Shown: in pieces, positions 9,403-17,162 of the stretch
Numbering within the stretch: the first letter of the stretch is position 1
Layout of the letters: each line of letters opens with the position of its first letter
Source: CAYSGX01 sp964518215
Lineage (GTDB): Bacteria > Bacteroidota > Bacteroidia > Chitinophagales > CAIOSU01
Assembly: GCA_964518215.1 (NCBI GenBank)
Contig: CAZFFP010000002.1
Location: 27,942-91,941, forward strand
Length of the DNA stretch: 64,000 bases
Direction of reading: 5' to 3'
Program-made: the position numbers and the translations under genes
Notes under the pieces: model-generated
The model's database searches: none
Seen by the model: only the letters and a program-made list of their open reading frames with translations
Told to the model about the DNA's origin: nothing

Positions 9403-10843
9403 ACAAAAAGGTTTTAAGAGTGTTTGCTTTATTTATAGTATCTGCACATAGACTTACTTCGTTTAATCCAAAATATTTACCGTAGGCTTTGTTCCAGTGT
9501 GCCTCTTGTCTGTTTGGCTTAATAGTTACAGGGTAATAAACGGTGGTTTGTATATCCAACATATTTTTGAAACAAATACGCTTCCATTTGCTTTCAGCAG
9601 TCAATATCGTATTAATATTGCTTAAACGATTGGAAAATATAGCATTATACTCTTTATAAATGCCCGATTTATATTCGGCAATAATGGTGGTGTAGTTATT
9701 GTTGGAGAATATTAAAGCAACGGCTATCCATAGAATAGATATAAGTTTCAATGATTTAAACGGAAAAGAATTGATGTTGACTAAACTTGCAAAATAAATT
9801 ATACTCCCTAAAGAAACTAATTGAATAAAAGTTACTACAGTAATGAAAATTCTATTAGGTGTTCCGGAATCTCCGCCCATAGCCAGATAGTAAGGCATTG
9901 TGAGCATATAAGATCCAAAAAGCAGGAACAATATAGAGTACACCATATCTTTTTTAGGGAGTGGCATTTTCAATTTAATGCTCAACCCTGTAAACAGCAG
10001 TAAAGCCGTGAAAACACCCCCTTTACCAATAAAAGTATTTCCCAAAAAATACAGGTAATGTTGCGTACTTAACTGAATTACAGTGAAAATACTTTCTGGA
10101 TTTTTGGGAGCTTCAACATAAAATGCTCTAACTCTTATTCCCGGAGAACTAACAAAAAATAAAACAGAGGCAAGGGAAACAATCAGAAGGGGAATAAATT
10201 CGACTATAAGATTTTTATGAGACTTGAATATTAAAATTGAAATGAAAAAAATAGTCAATAAGTTTAATGTTAAAATCTGCTCATTGGTTCCTGTTGAAGC
10301 AATGATACCAAGGGCGGCAACAAAAAACCAAACATTTTTCCAAACGATATTCGTTGCTGTAAAAAATCTTTTAATGGCACCCACCCAAACCATCCAAAGG
10401 CATATTCCATATAAATACACATAGCTCGCAATAAGATTATATAACTCATTGACAAGAGATGGCGATATGGAGAAGTGTACTACCGCAAATAACAACGAAT
10501 ACATGAATCCTGGCCTAAGGTTTATATCGGATAAAGACAACAATAAAAACAAAAAACTTCCTGTAAAAAGTAAAAAGCCGACAATTGGCATCAACTTGTA
10601 TCCGTCTATCCAACCAAAAGCAAGGGGATTCAATCCGTGCAGTAAATTGGTGAAGTATCTGCCGTCATAATTAACCAGGAGATTTTCTATTGCCTGAAAA
10701 TAGCTTCCCTCCTTTATCTCGCCACACAGTCCTAATGCTTCAGCATTTGGGAAAGTATAATAAGAAGCCATTGCCAACAATGCAAAACCAAAAGTTATTA
10801 TTGCTGAAGTTAAAATATTGTTCAGTTTAAGCGCTTGCCACAT
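9395..10843 (-). CDS. Polytopic membrane protein, possible DUF6056/glycosyltransferase-like
   Basis: A 482-residue integral membrane protein with roughly ten hydrophobic segments spread over its length and a short soluble C-terminus. Near the N-terminus, after the first helix, it has a YDGRYFTNLL motif. This layout resembles the DUF6056 group of polytopic proteins related to lipid-linked sugar transferases, but I cannot confirm it. It is the first gene of a two-gene minus-strand unit, overlapping the 174-residue gene by 8 bases. The upstream 256-base gap separates it from a divergent gene and shows no clear -7 box. Confidence 0.65.
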   Translation of the reverse strand: MWQALKLNNILTSAIITFGFALLAMASYYTFPNAEALGLCGEIKEGSYFQAIENLLVNYDGRYFTNLLHGLNPLAFGWIDGYKLMPIVGFLLFTGSFLFLLLSLSDINLRPGFMYSLLFAVVHFSISPSLVNELYNLIASYVYLYGICLWMVWVGAIKRFFTATNIVWKNVWFFVAALGIIASTGTNEQILTLNLLTIFFISILIFKSHKNLIVEFIPLLIVSLASVLFFVSSPGIRVRAFYVEAPKNPESIFTVIQLSTQHYLYFLGNTFIGKGGVFTALLLFTGLSIKLKMPLPKKDMVYSILFLLFGSYMLTMPYYLAMGGDSGTPNRIFITVVTFIQLVSLGSIIYFASLVNINSFPFKSLKLISILWIAVALIFSNNNYTTIIAEYKSGIYKEYNAIFSNRLSNINTILTAESKWKRICFKNMLDIQTTVYYPVTIKPNRQEAHWNKAYGKYFGLNEVSLCADTINKANTLKTFLYE

Positions 10844-11099
10844 AAACAGTAATATTATTAAAATACAACATAAAATAATGATTTTGTAAGATAAACAAAA
10901 AAAAACTGATAGATATAATATCTTAGGTGTTTAATGGTATTTTAATATTCTATTATAGTGCCTGATGCTCTTGTTGAGGTTGCCGCTAAATCATTCCGCA
11001 CAATACATAATGCGTAAAACTCTAAATCAAATTCAGGCGTTTTTATCTAATAACTTACCGAAAAGGTGGCATCTTTGTGCCGAAAATGAATAGAAATTA

Positions 11100-11609
11100 A
11101 TGAGCACTGCTACTACAAACATCCCTTCTCAAACTTATTTATCTGTTTTTTCCGAAATGCTCTGGTGGGTATTGATTGTGGTGTTCACCGCCATTGTTTT
11201 GTATCCGCTGCATTTGGTGCTCGATGCGGGTTTTCTCAGAATCAATATCGGGCTGGTGGTGTTGTTTACGATACTCTTTCGCTACACTATTTTTTTAGAG
11301 CAGGTGAAATATTTAGCTCCGCTTTGGGTGCGGTTTATGTCGGTAATCATCGCGGGCATTTTGTTTTTTCAGGTATTCATACAAATGCAGAGTTTTTTCG
11401 AGTTGTTCGATACGCACGATATGAACGATTTTCTGACAAAGAACCCCGAAAGCCGTTTTGCGCCCGAAGTAATCCATGAAAAATTCGACTACTTTAAAAA
11501 AGAATTTGTATTTTTTTCGACCGGAAATTTAATATTGATTGTAGCATTTACTTTTAGAAACATAGGTTCACTTTGGATTCAATTGAAAAACAAAAAATAT
11601 CAGTCATGA
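11100..11609 (+). CDS. Hypothetical multi-span membrane protein
   Basis: A 169-residue protein with four hydrophobic segments: about residues 20-45, 48-65, 75-97 and 138-155. A polar loop at 100-135 includes the stretch LFDTHDMNDFL. No family recognised. The last codons overlap the next gene in an ATGA arrangement (11606-11609), which argues for translational coupling with the EGF-like lipoprotein. A CATCTTTG sequence at 11081-11088 is one base from the Bacteroidota -7 consensus but sits very close to the ATG. Confidence 0.75.
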   Translation: MSTATTNIPSQTYLSVFSEMLWWVLIVVFTAIVLYPLHLVLDAGFLRINIGLVVLFTILFRYTIFLEQVKYLAPLWVRFMSVIIAGILFFQVFIQMQSFFELFDTHDMNDFLTKNPESRFAPEVIHEKFDYFKKEFVFFSTGNLILIVAFTFRNIGSLWIQLKNKKYQS

Positions 11610-12097
11610 AAAAATCAGTTTTTGCTTCAGTAATCTTAATGTTTTTAAGCATTGTATTTTTTAATTCCTGCGGAAAAAAAGACCCCTGCGAAAATGTGGT
11701 TTGCGCTCCCAACAAAGTTTGCAGTGAAGGTGCCTGTGTTTGTCCTTTGGGTTTGGAAGGCGACAGTTGCGATGTTTTCAGCAGAACAAAATTTTTGGGA
11801 ACCTATATGGTAAGCGAAAACTGCCACAATCAGCCCGGCACTAATTACCAATGCTTCATTGGGCAGGGCAATCAGATTTTTGAAGTATTTATCAATGGTA
11901 TGTTTGGCCAATTTACCGTTCGTGCACTTGTCGATAAAAATTTTATTTCCATTCCTGAACAAAGCATAGGCTCATTCAGAATAGTAGGCGAAGGCAGAAT
12001 CATTACAGTTCAAAACTTTTCACGTCTCGAAATTCAGTATGAATACAACCTTAATGGTATTCCAAAATCATGCACTGCCATATTTAACCGCATATAA
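11606..12097 (+). CDS. Lipoprotein with an EGF-like cysteine module
   Basis: Starting at the ATG that overlaps the upstream stop (ATGA), the product is 163 residues. It has a lipoprotein signal peptide ending in a lipobox FNSC (Cys21), followed by charged GKKD. Residues about 27-55 hold six cysteines in a C-x4-C-x5-C-x4-C-x-C-x8-C arrangement, like an EGF/laminin-type module, unusual for a bacterial lipoprotein. The rest is predicted beta-rich with two further cysteine pairs. It probably sits in the outer membrane. An in-frame ATG 11 codons earlier lies inside the upstream gene and is less likely, because it would bury the signal peptide. Function unknown. Confidence 0.8.
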   Translation: MKKSVFASVILMFLSIVFFNSCGKKDPCENVVCAPNKVCSEGACVCPLGLEGDSCDVFSRTKFLGTYMVSENCHNQPGTNYQCFIGQGNQIFEVFINGMFGQFTVRALVDKNFISIPEQSIGSFRIVGEGRIITVQNFSRLEIQYEYNLNGIPKSCTAIFNRI

Positions 12098-12493
12098 GCC
12101 TTTGCAACATTTCTTTAACTTTAATGTATGTTGGAATCGCACCACATACATGATTTGCTGTTTCCTGCGCTCTACGCTATCGCAATACTTTTTATCGAGT
12201 TATGTTCTGAGACGGTGGGCAATATTAAAACCGATGTTTAGTTTAACTATCGGGCTATATCGTGAATAAAAATGCTTTTACAGTTTATTATGCCTACCTT
12301 TGCACCGTATTACATGAATTAAACTACTCATTGTTGTTTTCGCCTCCGCGAAATTTTCCGCTCAATGCTTTCGGAAGTATTCCCTCCAAAAAATTAGAAG
12401 TTTAAACAGTAAACAAGACTCTTTCTCATACAGATCGGTGATGGAGAGCCTTTGTATTTTTTTGTCCGGTCTATAACCTTAATCATAATAAAA
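12098..12493. other. Long leader region before the DEAD-box gene
   Basis: No gene seen in this gap. It contains a perfect 8-bp inverted repeat (ATGTATGT 12124-12131, ACATACAT 12144-12151), a -7 box at 12295-12302, and about 185 bases of likely 5' leader. The leader includes a possible long-loop stem AGATCGG/CCGGTCT (about 12433-12473). Long structured leaders on DEAD-box helicase genes often mediate cold or autoregulation; this is inference here. Confidence 0.5.
12295..12302 (+). promoter_or_regulatory. Bacteroidota -7 box (TACCTTTG) for the DEAD-box gene
   Basis: TACCTTTG matches TAnnTTTG exactly. A T-rich stretch lies about 18 bases upstream where the -33 element is expected, but no clear TTTG. 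The start would be near 12308, leaving a leader of about 185 bases. Confidence 0.5.
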
Positions 12494-13825
12494 ATGTCGT
12501 TTGAAAAATTGAATTTAATCGAGCCTATCCTTCAGGCTTTAAAAACAGAAGGATACACTACCCCCACACCTATTCAGTCGCAAGCCATTCCATTGGTGTT
12601 AGAAAGAAAAGATATTTTGGGCTGTGCGCAAACCGGCACCGGAAAAACAGCGGCATTTGCCATTCCTATTATACAATTGCTTTGTCAGGATAAAAATTTG
12701 GCTCCCGGCAAGCGCGTTATCAGAAGTTTGATTTTAACGCCTACCAGAGAATTAGCCATTCAGATTGGTGAAAGTTTTGAGAACTATGGCAAAAACACCA
12801 ACCTGAAATACAAAGTTATTTTTGGCGGAGTCAATCAGTTCAGTCAGGTAGAATCTTTGCGCTCGGGTATTGATGTTTTGATTGCAACACCCGGTCGTTT
12901 GCTCGATTTGATGAATCAGAAACATGTGCATCTGAACCATATTGAGTTCTTTGTTTTAGACGAAGCCGACCGAATGCTCGACATGGGTTTTGTGCATGAT
13001 GTGAAAAAAATCATTGCCAAACTTCCTTCGAAAAGACAATCGCTATTCTTTTCTGCCACCATGCCTCCCGAAATTGTAACCCTTGCCGATACCATTTTGG
13101 TAAACCCTTCTAAAGTAGAAGTAACGCCCGTTTCGAGCACAGTGGATACTATTAATCAGGTAGTGTATTTTGTAGATAAAGAAAACAAAAGAAACCTGCT
13201 CATGGATGTGTTGAAAAACCAAAATATCGAGCGGGCATTAGTATTTACCCGCACCAAACATGGGGCAGATAAAGTGGCAAAAGACCTTTCTAAAAACGGT
13301 ATTCAGGCACAAGCCATTCATGGCAACAAATCGCAAAATGCCCGTCAGCAGGCGCTCAACAATTTCAAATCAAAACTCACTCGTGTATTGGTGGCTACCG
13401 ATATTGCCGCTAGAGGTATTGATATTGATGAGTTGTCGCATGTAATTAATTACGAATTGCCCAATATTCCCGAATCGTATGTGCATCGTATCGGGCGCAC
13501 CGGAAGAGCCGGAGCCAGCGGTATAGCCATTGCTTTCAGCGATGCTGAAGAAAAAGAATACCTGAAAGACATTCAGAAACTCATTGGCAAACAAATTCTA
13601 GTGATGGACGACCATGCTTATCCTTTAATGAATCATACTGTTGTGAAAGCCGCAGCCAGACAGCAACGTCCGCCCAGAAATTCGGGAAACAGAAATGGAT
13701 TTGGCAGAAGCGAACAAAAAACCTACGCAACAGCCGGAGATTTTTCAAGGAATAATGAAAAACCCAATACTTTCAAACCCAAGAAAAAATCGTGGTTTGG
13801 CGAAAAGAGAGCCGCCAGAGGATAA
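12494..13825 (+). CDS. DEAD-box ATP-dependent RNA helicase
   Basis: A 443-residue cytoplasmic RNA helicase that remodels RNA, typically in ribosome assembly, mRNA decay and cold adaptation (RhlE/CsdA group). Motifs in order: Q motif (FEKL...PTPIQ), Walker A AQTGTGKT at 45-52, PTRELA, TPGR, DEAD at 156-159, SAT near 189, ATDIAARGID, and HRIGRTGRAG near 330. The last 70 residues are basic and Gly/Asn/Arg-rich, ending in KKSWFGEKRAARG, a probable RNA-binding tail. The ATG at 12494 is preferred over an upstream TTG because it starts directly at the Q motif. A strong terminator follows. Confidence 0.95.
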   Translation: MSFEKLNLIEPILQALKTEGYTTPTPIQSQAIPLVLERKDILGCAQTGTGKTAAFAIPIIQLLCQDKNLAPGKRVIRSLILTPTRELAIQIGESFENYGKNTNLKYKVIFGGVNQFSQVESLRSGIDVLIATPGRLLDLMNQKHVHLNHIEFFVLDEADRMLDMGFVHDVKKIIAKLPSKRQSLFFSATMPPEIVTLADTILVNPSKVEVTPVSSTVDTINQVVYFVDKENKRNLLMDVLKNQNIERALVFTRTKHGADKVAKDLSKNGIQAQAIHGNKSQNARQQALNNFKSKLTRVLVATDIAARGIDIDELSHVINYELPNIPESYVHRIGRTGRAGASGIAIAFSDAEEKEYLKDIQKLIGKQILVMDDHAYPLMNHTVVKAAARQQRPPRNSGNRNGFGRSEQKTYATAGDFSRNNEKPNTFKPKKKSWFGEKRAARG

Positions 13826-13861
13826 TTTCTGAAATTATCATCCACCTAAAATAGCGCCCAT

Positions 13862-13901
13862 ACCCGCAAGACAACTTTAAAAATCTTGCGGGTTTGTTTT
13901 T
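13862..13901 (+). terminator. Rho-independent terminator of the DEAD-box gene
   Basis: Perfect 10-bp stem ACCCGCAAGA (13862-13871) and TCTTGCGGGT (13884-13893) with a 12-base loop, followed by TTGTTTTT. Confidence 0.9.
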
Positions 13902-13959
13902 GCTGAAAAGTAAGGGGCAACAAACAGTTTCTCTTTCAATCAAAACAATGGCGCACGAG

Positions 13960-14003
13960 CCTCTCCCCTTTTCTAGGGGGGATTGCCCGAAGGGCGAGGG
14001 GGA
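13960..14003. repeat. GC-rich double-hairpin element
   Basis: A C-block and G-block pair (TCCCC 13964-13968 with GGGGA 13978-13982), then GCCC-GAA-GGGC (13985-13995) and another G-run. The composition is quite unlike the surrounding AT-rich DNA and resembles short interspersed palindromic elements. Only one copy is visible here. Confidence 0.4.
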
Positions 14004-14135
14004 TAATGTTATCCTAACCAATGATAGCATGAAAAAACAATAAGACGTAATAAGTTCAGGTTGCAGTATTGGAAAAAGCATGGCTACACGCTCGTAGCGG
14101 ATGTTTCAAAAGCGATGATAGTTTTCTGCCTATAC

Positions 14136-14960
14136 CTACGACTTATTAAACAAATGAACATCGCGCTGAGGGAAAGGAATGCTGATGCCTTTTTCATCGA
14201 AGGTAAGTTTCACTTTTTCTTGCAGTTCGTGATACAGGCTCCAATAGTCGGCACTATTGCACCAAGATTTTACAATAATATTTACCGAACTGTCACCAAG
14301 GTCTTGCACGCCAATTACCGTTGCGGGGTCTTTCAAAATGCGGGCATCATTATCATAAATGCTTTTCAGAATTTCTTTTGCTGCAGGAATATTATCGCCA
14401 TAGCTAATGCCAAAAATTAAGTCTAATCGTCTTTCCGCATGAGCGGAAAAATTCTTAATGCTGCCATTTGAAAGGGCACCGTTGGGAATAATAATTCGCT
14501 GACCGTGGGGCGTTTTCAAAATGGTGTAGATAATATCAATTTTTTCTACCGAGCCAAGGAAGCCTTGCGCCTCAATAAAATCATCTATTTTAAAAGGACG
14601 AAAAACCAATATTAATACGCCTCCTGCAAAATTTGCCAGGCTGCCTTGCAACGATAAGCCAATAGCCAAGCCCGCGGCACCTAAAACAGCAATGAAAGAA
14701 GTAGTTTCAATGCCTACCATAGAGGCAACACTAATCAGCAGCAATACTTTTAAAATGATACCCGAAAGTTTTTGTAAAAATTGTTTTAAGGATTCGTCTA
14801 AATTGCTTTTGTCCATATTGGTTTTCATTACCCGCATCACCATTTTAATCATCCACCAACCAATGGCTAATACAAATAAAGCAGCAATAATATTCAGGCC
14901 GTATTTAATCCCCAGCTCCATAAATTTTTCTAAAAGATTGCTGAATTCTTTTTCTCCCAT
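14136..14960 (-). CDS. mscS: Small-conductance mechanosensitive channel (MscS family)
   Basis: A 274-residue inner-membrane channel, close to E. coli MscS (286). It opens on membrane tension to release solutes during hypo-osmotic shock. It has an N-terminal helix at about 17-40, a second at about 68-90, and the pore helix TM3 with the Gly/Ala-packed sequence LGAAGLAIGLSLQGSLANFAGG (about 95-116). Then come the beta domain (FKIDDFIEAQGFLGSVEKI, HGQRIIIPNG) and a mixed alpha/beta C-terminus. Single gene with its own -7 box; it converges with the helicase gene. Confidence 0.93.
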   Translation of the reverse strand: MGEKEFSNLLEKFMELGIKYGLNIIAALFVLAIGWWMIKMVMRVMKTNMDKSNLDESLKQFLQKLSGIILKVLLLISVASMVGIETTSFIAVLGAAGLAIGLSLQGSLANFAGGVLILVFRPFKIDDFIEAQGFLGSVEKIDIIYTILKTPHGQRIIIPNGALSNGSIKNFSAHAERRLDLIFGISYGDNIPAAKEILKSIYDNDARILKDPATVIGVQDLGDSSVNIIVKSWCNSADYWSLYHELQEKVKLTFDEKGISIPFPQRDVHLFNKS

Positions 14961-14992
14961 GACTTTAGATTTTTTGTGTGGCGTTTAAATTA

Positions 14993-15000
14993 CAAAGATA
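14993..15000 (-). promoter_or_regulatory. -7 box (TATCTTTG) for mscS
   Basis: Exact TAnnTTTG match on the minus strand, 32 bases before the mscS ATG. No clear TTTG at -33. Confidence 0.6.
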
Positions 15001-15063
15001 AATTTAAGTGGTTTTGAATGTTCCTTTCGATTTACATGTGCTATGAAATATTATTGCCCACAA

Positions 15064-15099
15064 AGGCGCGAAGAAAAGAAGAAGTGGTGGATGAAGTTG
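15064..15099 (+). repeat. Dispersed 36-base repeat, copy A
   Basis: Matches 17069-17104 at 31 of 36 positions. Both copies lie just upstream of a plus-strand gene and share the core AAAAGAAG then AGTGGTGGATGA. Confidence 0.5.
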
Positions 15100-15261
15100 A
15101 AGGCTCTGTTGGTTAAGGCGGGCAATTAGTGAGCAAGTTGCCAATTCTGTATGGCATAGCTGCAGACTTTTGCCGGTATAAGGAATTAAAAAATAAAGCA
15201 TTTATTTTTTCCAAAGTCGTTCAAATTGCAGACCTTTATTTTTAATCAGATAATCTGCCAC

Positions 15262-15975
15262 ATGCAATTTGTCCCACATCAATTAAAACCTGTATTAAAA
15301 ATCTCTCTTGCCATCAATCTTCTCATGGTTGTTGGCATCTTGTATATAGCAGTCAATGGAAAATATCATGTCAAGCAATTCTTTTTTAAAAATGTAATAG
15401 AAGTTCGCCATCAGCAAAAACTTTCAATGTTTCGGGCTTGCCCGGAAACGAAAGGAGCCATTATATTTCTCGGCAACAGCATTATCGAGGGAGGTAACTG
15501 GAATGAGTTATTTCCCGAAAAATCTATTCTAAATAGAGGTATTGGTGGTGATGTTACTGCAGGTGTTTTAGCTCGATTAGATGAAATTGTGAGGCATGAG
15601 CCATCGAAACTTTTCATCTGCATAGGCACCAACGATATTGCAAAAGGCCTGGATATACCCACTATCATCGCCAACTACAAGTCAATTATTGAAACAGTAA
15701 GACAACAATCGCCCGTAACAGAAATTTATGTGCAGTCGGTTTTACCGGTGGGCAAAAAAGTATTCACCGGGCATGATAACGAAAAAAATCTGCTCCTCAA
15801 CGAGGCATTGCAGAAACTATGTACCAAACAAAACATCATCTATATAGACATTCATGCCGAAATGATAGATACCAATGGTTACCTCAACCGAGCATACACC
15901 AACGATAATTTACATCTGATGGGAGAGGCTTATCTTTTATGGAAAAATAAAATTGAAAACCATCTGAACGAATGA
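15262..15975 (+). CDS. SGNH/GDSL-type hydrolase
   Basis: A 237-residue esterase/lipase-like enzyme with one N-terminal membrane anchor (about residues 10-32), so probably attached to the inner membrane or exported. The SGNH blocks are present: block I GNS with Ser73, block II Gly in RGIGGD, block III GTND with Asn124, and block V D215-x-x-H218 in NDNLHL. This resembles the GDSL-like Lipase_GDSL_2 families acting on acyl or acetyl esters; substrate unknown. The ATG at 15262 is preferred to a TTG 12 codons upstream. Its stop overlaps the next ATG (ATGA), suggesting coupling with the secreted alpha/beta hydrolase. Confidence 0.85.
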   Translation: MQFVPHQLKPVLKISLAINLLMVVGILYIAVNGKYHVKQFFFKNVIEVRHQQKLSMFRACPETKGAIIFLGNSIIEGGNWNELFPEKSILNRGIGGDVTAGVLARLDEIVRHEPSKLFICIGTNDIAKGLDIPTIIANYKSIIETVRQQSPVTEIYVQSVLPVGKKVFTGHDNEKNLLLNEALQKLCTKQNIIYIDIHAEMIDTNGYLNRAYTNDNLHLMGEAYLLWKNKIENHLNE

Positions 15976-16970
15976 AAAAACTATTTTCGCTACTCACAGC
16001 ACTCTTGTTGTTTATTCTGAAAATTAATGCTCAACAAACAGGCGATTTTATCATTGCTTTTGCCAGCAATGACACTCTGCTAGGTAATGATTCAGTGCGC
16101 ATACATTTTCATGTTCCGGCTTCCTATCAGCCGGGCGCTGCGGCAAAACTTATAGTGGGGCTTCATGGCATTGGTAACCCACAAACCCCGGAACAGATAC
16201 GTAATTATCTTTCTGAAACAGGCGATAGTATTGATGCTATTATTGCCTGCCCCGCACCTTATTTGGGAAATCTGCTTAAAACAAGCGTGGTGATTAATCT
16301 TACGATTGATTCGGTAAAGGCATGGTATAATATGGATACCAACTCGATTTACATTGCCGGATACTCAGCCGGAAGTGATATGGCAGCACAATATCTTTTG
16401 AATGAGCCGGCTCATAGGGTGAAAGGTTTGATTTGGTTTGCACCCGGCTTCTTTTATGAGCCTAACCTCTCGGAACAACTTAGTTTTCCACCAACCTGTT
16501 TGTGCTTTGGCAGCGAAGATCCTGTATCGAATCTTTTAGGGCAAGTTACTTCAATAATTGACAGCTTTGATAATAGTCCGTTCCAATTGTTTTTCAATGA
16601 AATAGAAGGCGTGGACCACACAATGGAATTTGCGGGGTTTACCAAAGAAATGTTGGAGTGTGTGCGGTTTATAAACGACCCCGACAATTTTGTTCCCGAT
16701 GAACCCATAGCAAGTGTTAATGCACTTAATGAAAATAAAATGTTTAAAGTTTATCCCAACCCAACCAACAGCAAATTGATTATAGACTGGGAATCAGTAG
16801 AAGAAACAGCAATGTTTAAATTATTTGATTTAACAGGCAATTTATTGATACATGGAACAATAACCCCGAAACAAACAATTGATTTAAGCAATCAGCAACA
16901 GGGAATTTATTTTATTCATCTCACCACAGCAAAACACAGTGCAACGACAAAGATATTTATAGCGCATTAG
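15972..16970 (+). CDS. Secreted alpha/beta hydrolase with T9SS sorting domain
   Basis: A 332-residue protein with signal peptide (residues 1-20), an alpha/beta-hydrolase domain and a C-terminal T9SS type-A sorting domain from about 255 (KVYPNPTNSKL ... GIYFIHL). The likely catalytic triad is Ser132 in GYSAGS, Asp183 in GSEDPV and His216 in GVDHT, with LHG as the oxyanion loop. It resembles esterase/PHB-depolymerase or phospholipase/carboxylesterase folds. It is coupled by an ATGA overlap to the SGNH hydrolase, so the two may act on the same ester substrate in sequence. Exported across the outer membrane and attached or released by T9SS. Confidence 0.85.
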   Translation: MKKLFSLLTALLLFILKINAQQTGDFIIAFASNDTLLGNDSVRIHFHVPASYQPGAAAKLIVGLHGIGNPQTPEQIRNYLSETGDSIDAIIACPAPYLGNLLKTSVVINLTIDSVKAWYNMDTNSIYIAGYSAGSDMAAQYLLNEPAHRVKGLIWFAPGFFYEPNLSEQLSFPPTCLCFGSEDPVSNLLGQVTSIIDSFDNSPFQLFFNEIEGVDHTMEFAGFTKEMLECVRFINDPDNFVPDEPIASVNALNENKMFKVYPNPTNSKLIIDWESVEETAMFKLFDLTGNLLIHGTITPKQTIDLSNQQQGIYFIHLTTAKHSATTKIFIAH

Positions 16971-17068
16971 TTGGGTTCTCTATTTGATGCTGCCTTTTAA
17001 CTGCTTACCTCGAAATCTTGGAATTTGTTTATCTCTGATGCTGATAACCGGGCAGCGAGGCATGGGTT

Positions 17069-17104
17069 AGGCGTAAGGAAAAGAAGGAGTGGTGGATGAG
17101 GTTG
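17069..17104 (+). repeat. Dispersed 36-base repeat, copy B
   Basis: Second copy of the element at 15064-15099, 31 of 36 identical. In both copies one frame reads a similar lysine-rich peptide followed by WWM (KKKWWMKL and KKEWWMRL), so it may be a remnant of a shared coding sequence. Confidence 0.5.
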
Positions 17105-17149
17105 GTGTTTATGACTATTAGGGCTGTAGCTTTAAAGCTATTAATTAAA

Positions 17150-17157
17150 TACCTTTA
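17150..17157 (+). promoter_or_regulatory. -7-like box (TACCTTTA) directly before a start codon
   Basis: One mismatch from TAnnTTTG and ends 5 bases before the ATG at 17163, so transcription would begin at about the start codon. Confidence 0.35.
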
Positions 17158-17162
17158 CAACT

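Larger units (their letters stand above)
13826..14135. other. Intergenic region with terminator and a GC-rich hairpin element
   Basis: This 310-base gap between convergent genes contains the terminator at 13862-13901 and a compact GC-rich double-hairpin element at 13960-14003. Short open frames here have no coding character. Confidence 0.6.
14961..15261. other. Intergenic region, mscS promoter and dispersed repeat copy A
   Basis: The gap between divergent genes holds the mscS -7 box (14993-15000, minus) and a 36-base dispersed repeat (15064-15099). No convincing gene was found. Confidence 0.5.

Noticed and set aside
11081..11088. CATCTTTG as a -7 box for the gene at 11100
   Set aside because: One mismatch and only 11 bases before the ATG, with no -33 element; not listed as a promoter.
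12039..12269. 76-residue frame after the EGF-like lipoprotein
   Set aside because: It overlaps the lipoprotein in another frame and lacks any coding character.
13773..14081. 102-residue minus-strand open frame after the helicase gene
   Set aside because: It overlaps the helicase end and the terminator, has no signature and biased composition; most likely noise.
15004..15201. 65-residue minus-strand frame in the mscS upstream gap
   Set aside because: It spans the dispersed repeat and the gene-free gap without a ribosome-binding context or homologous features.
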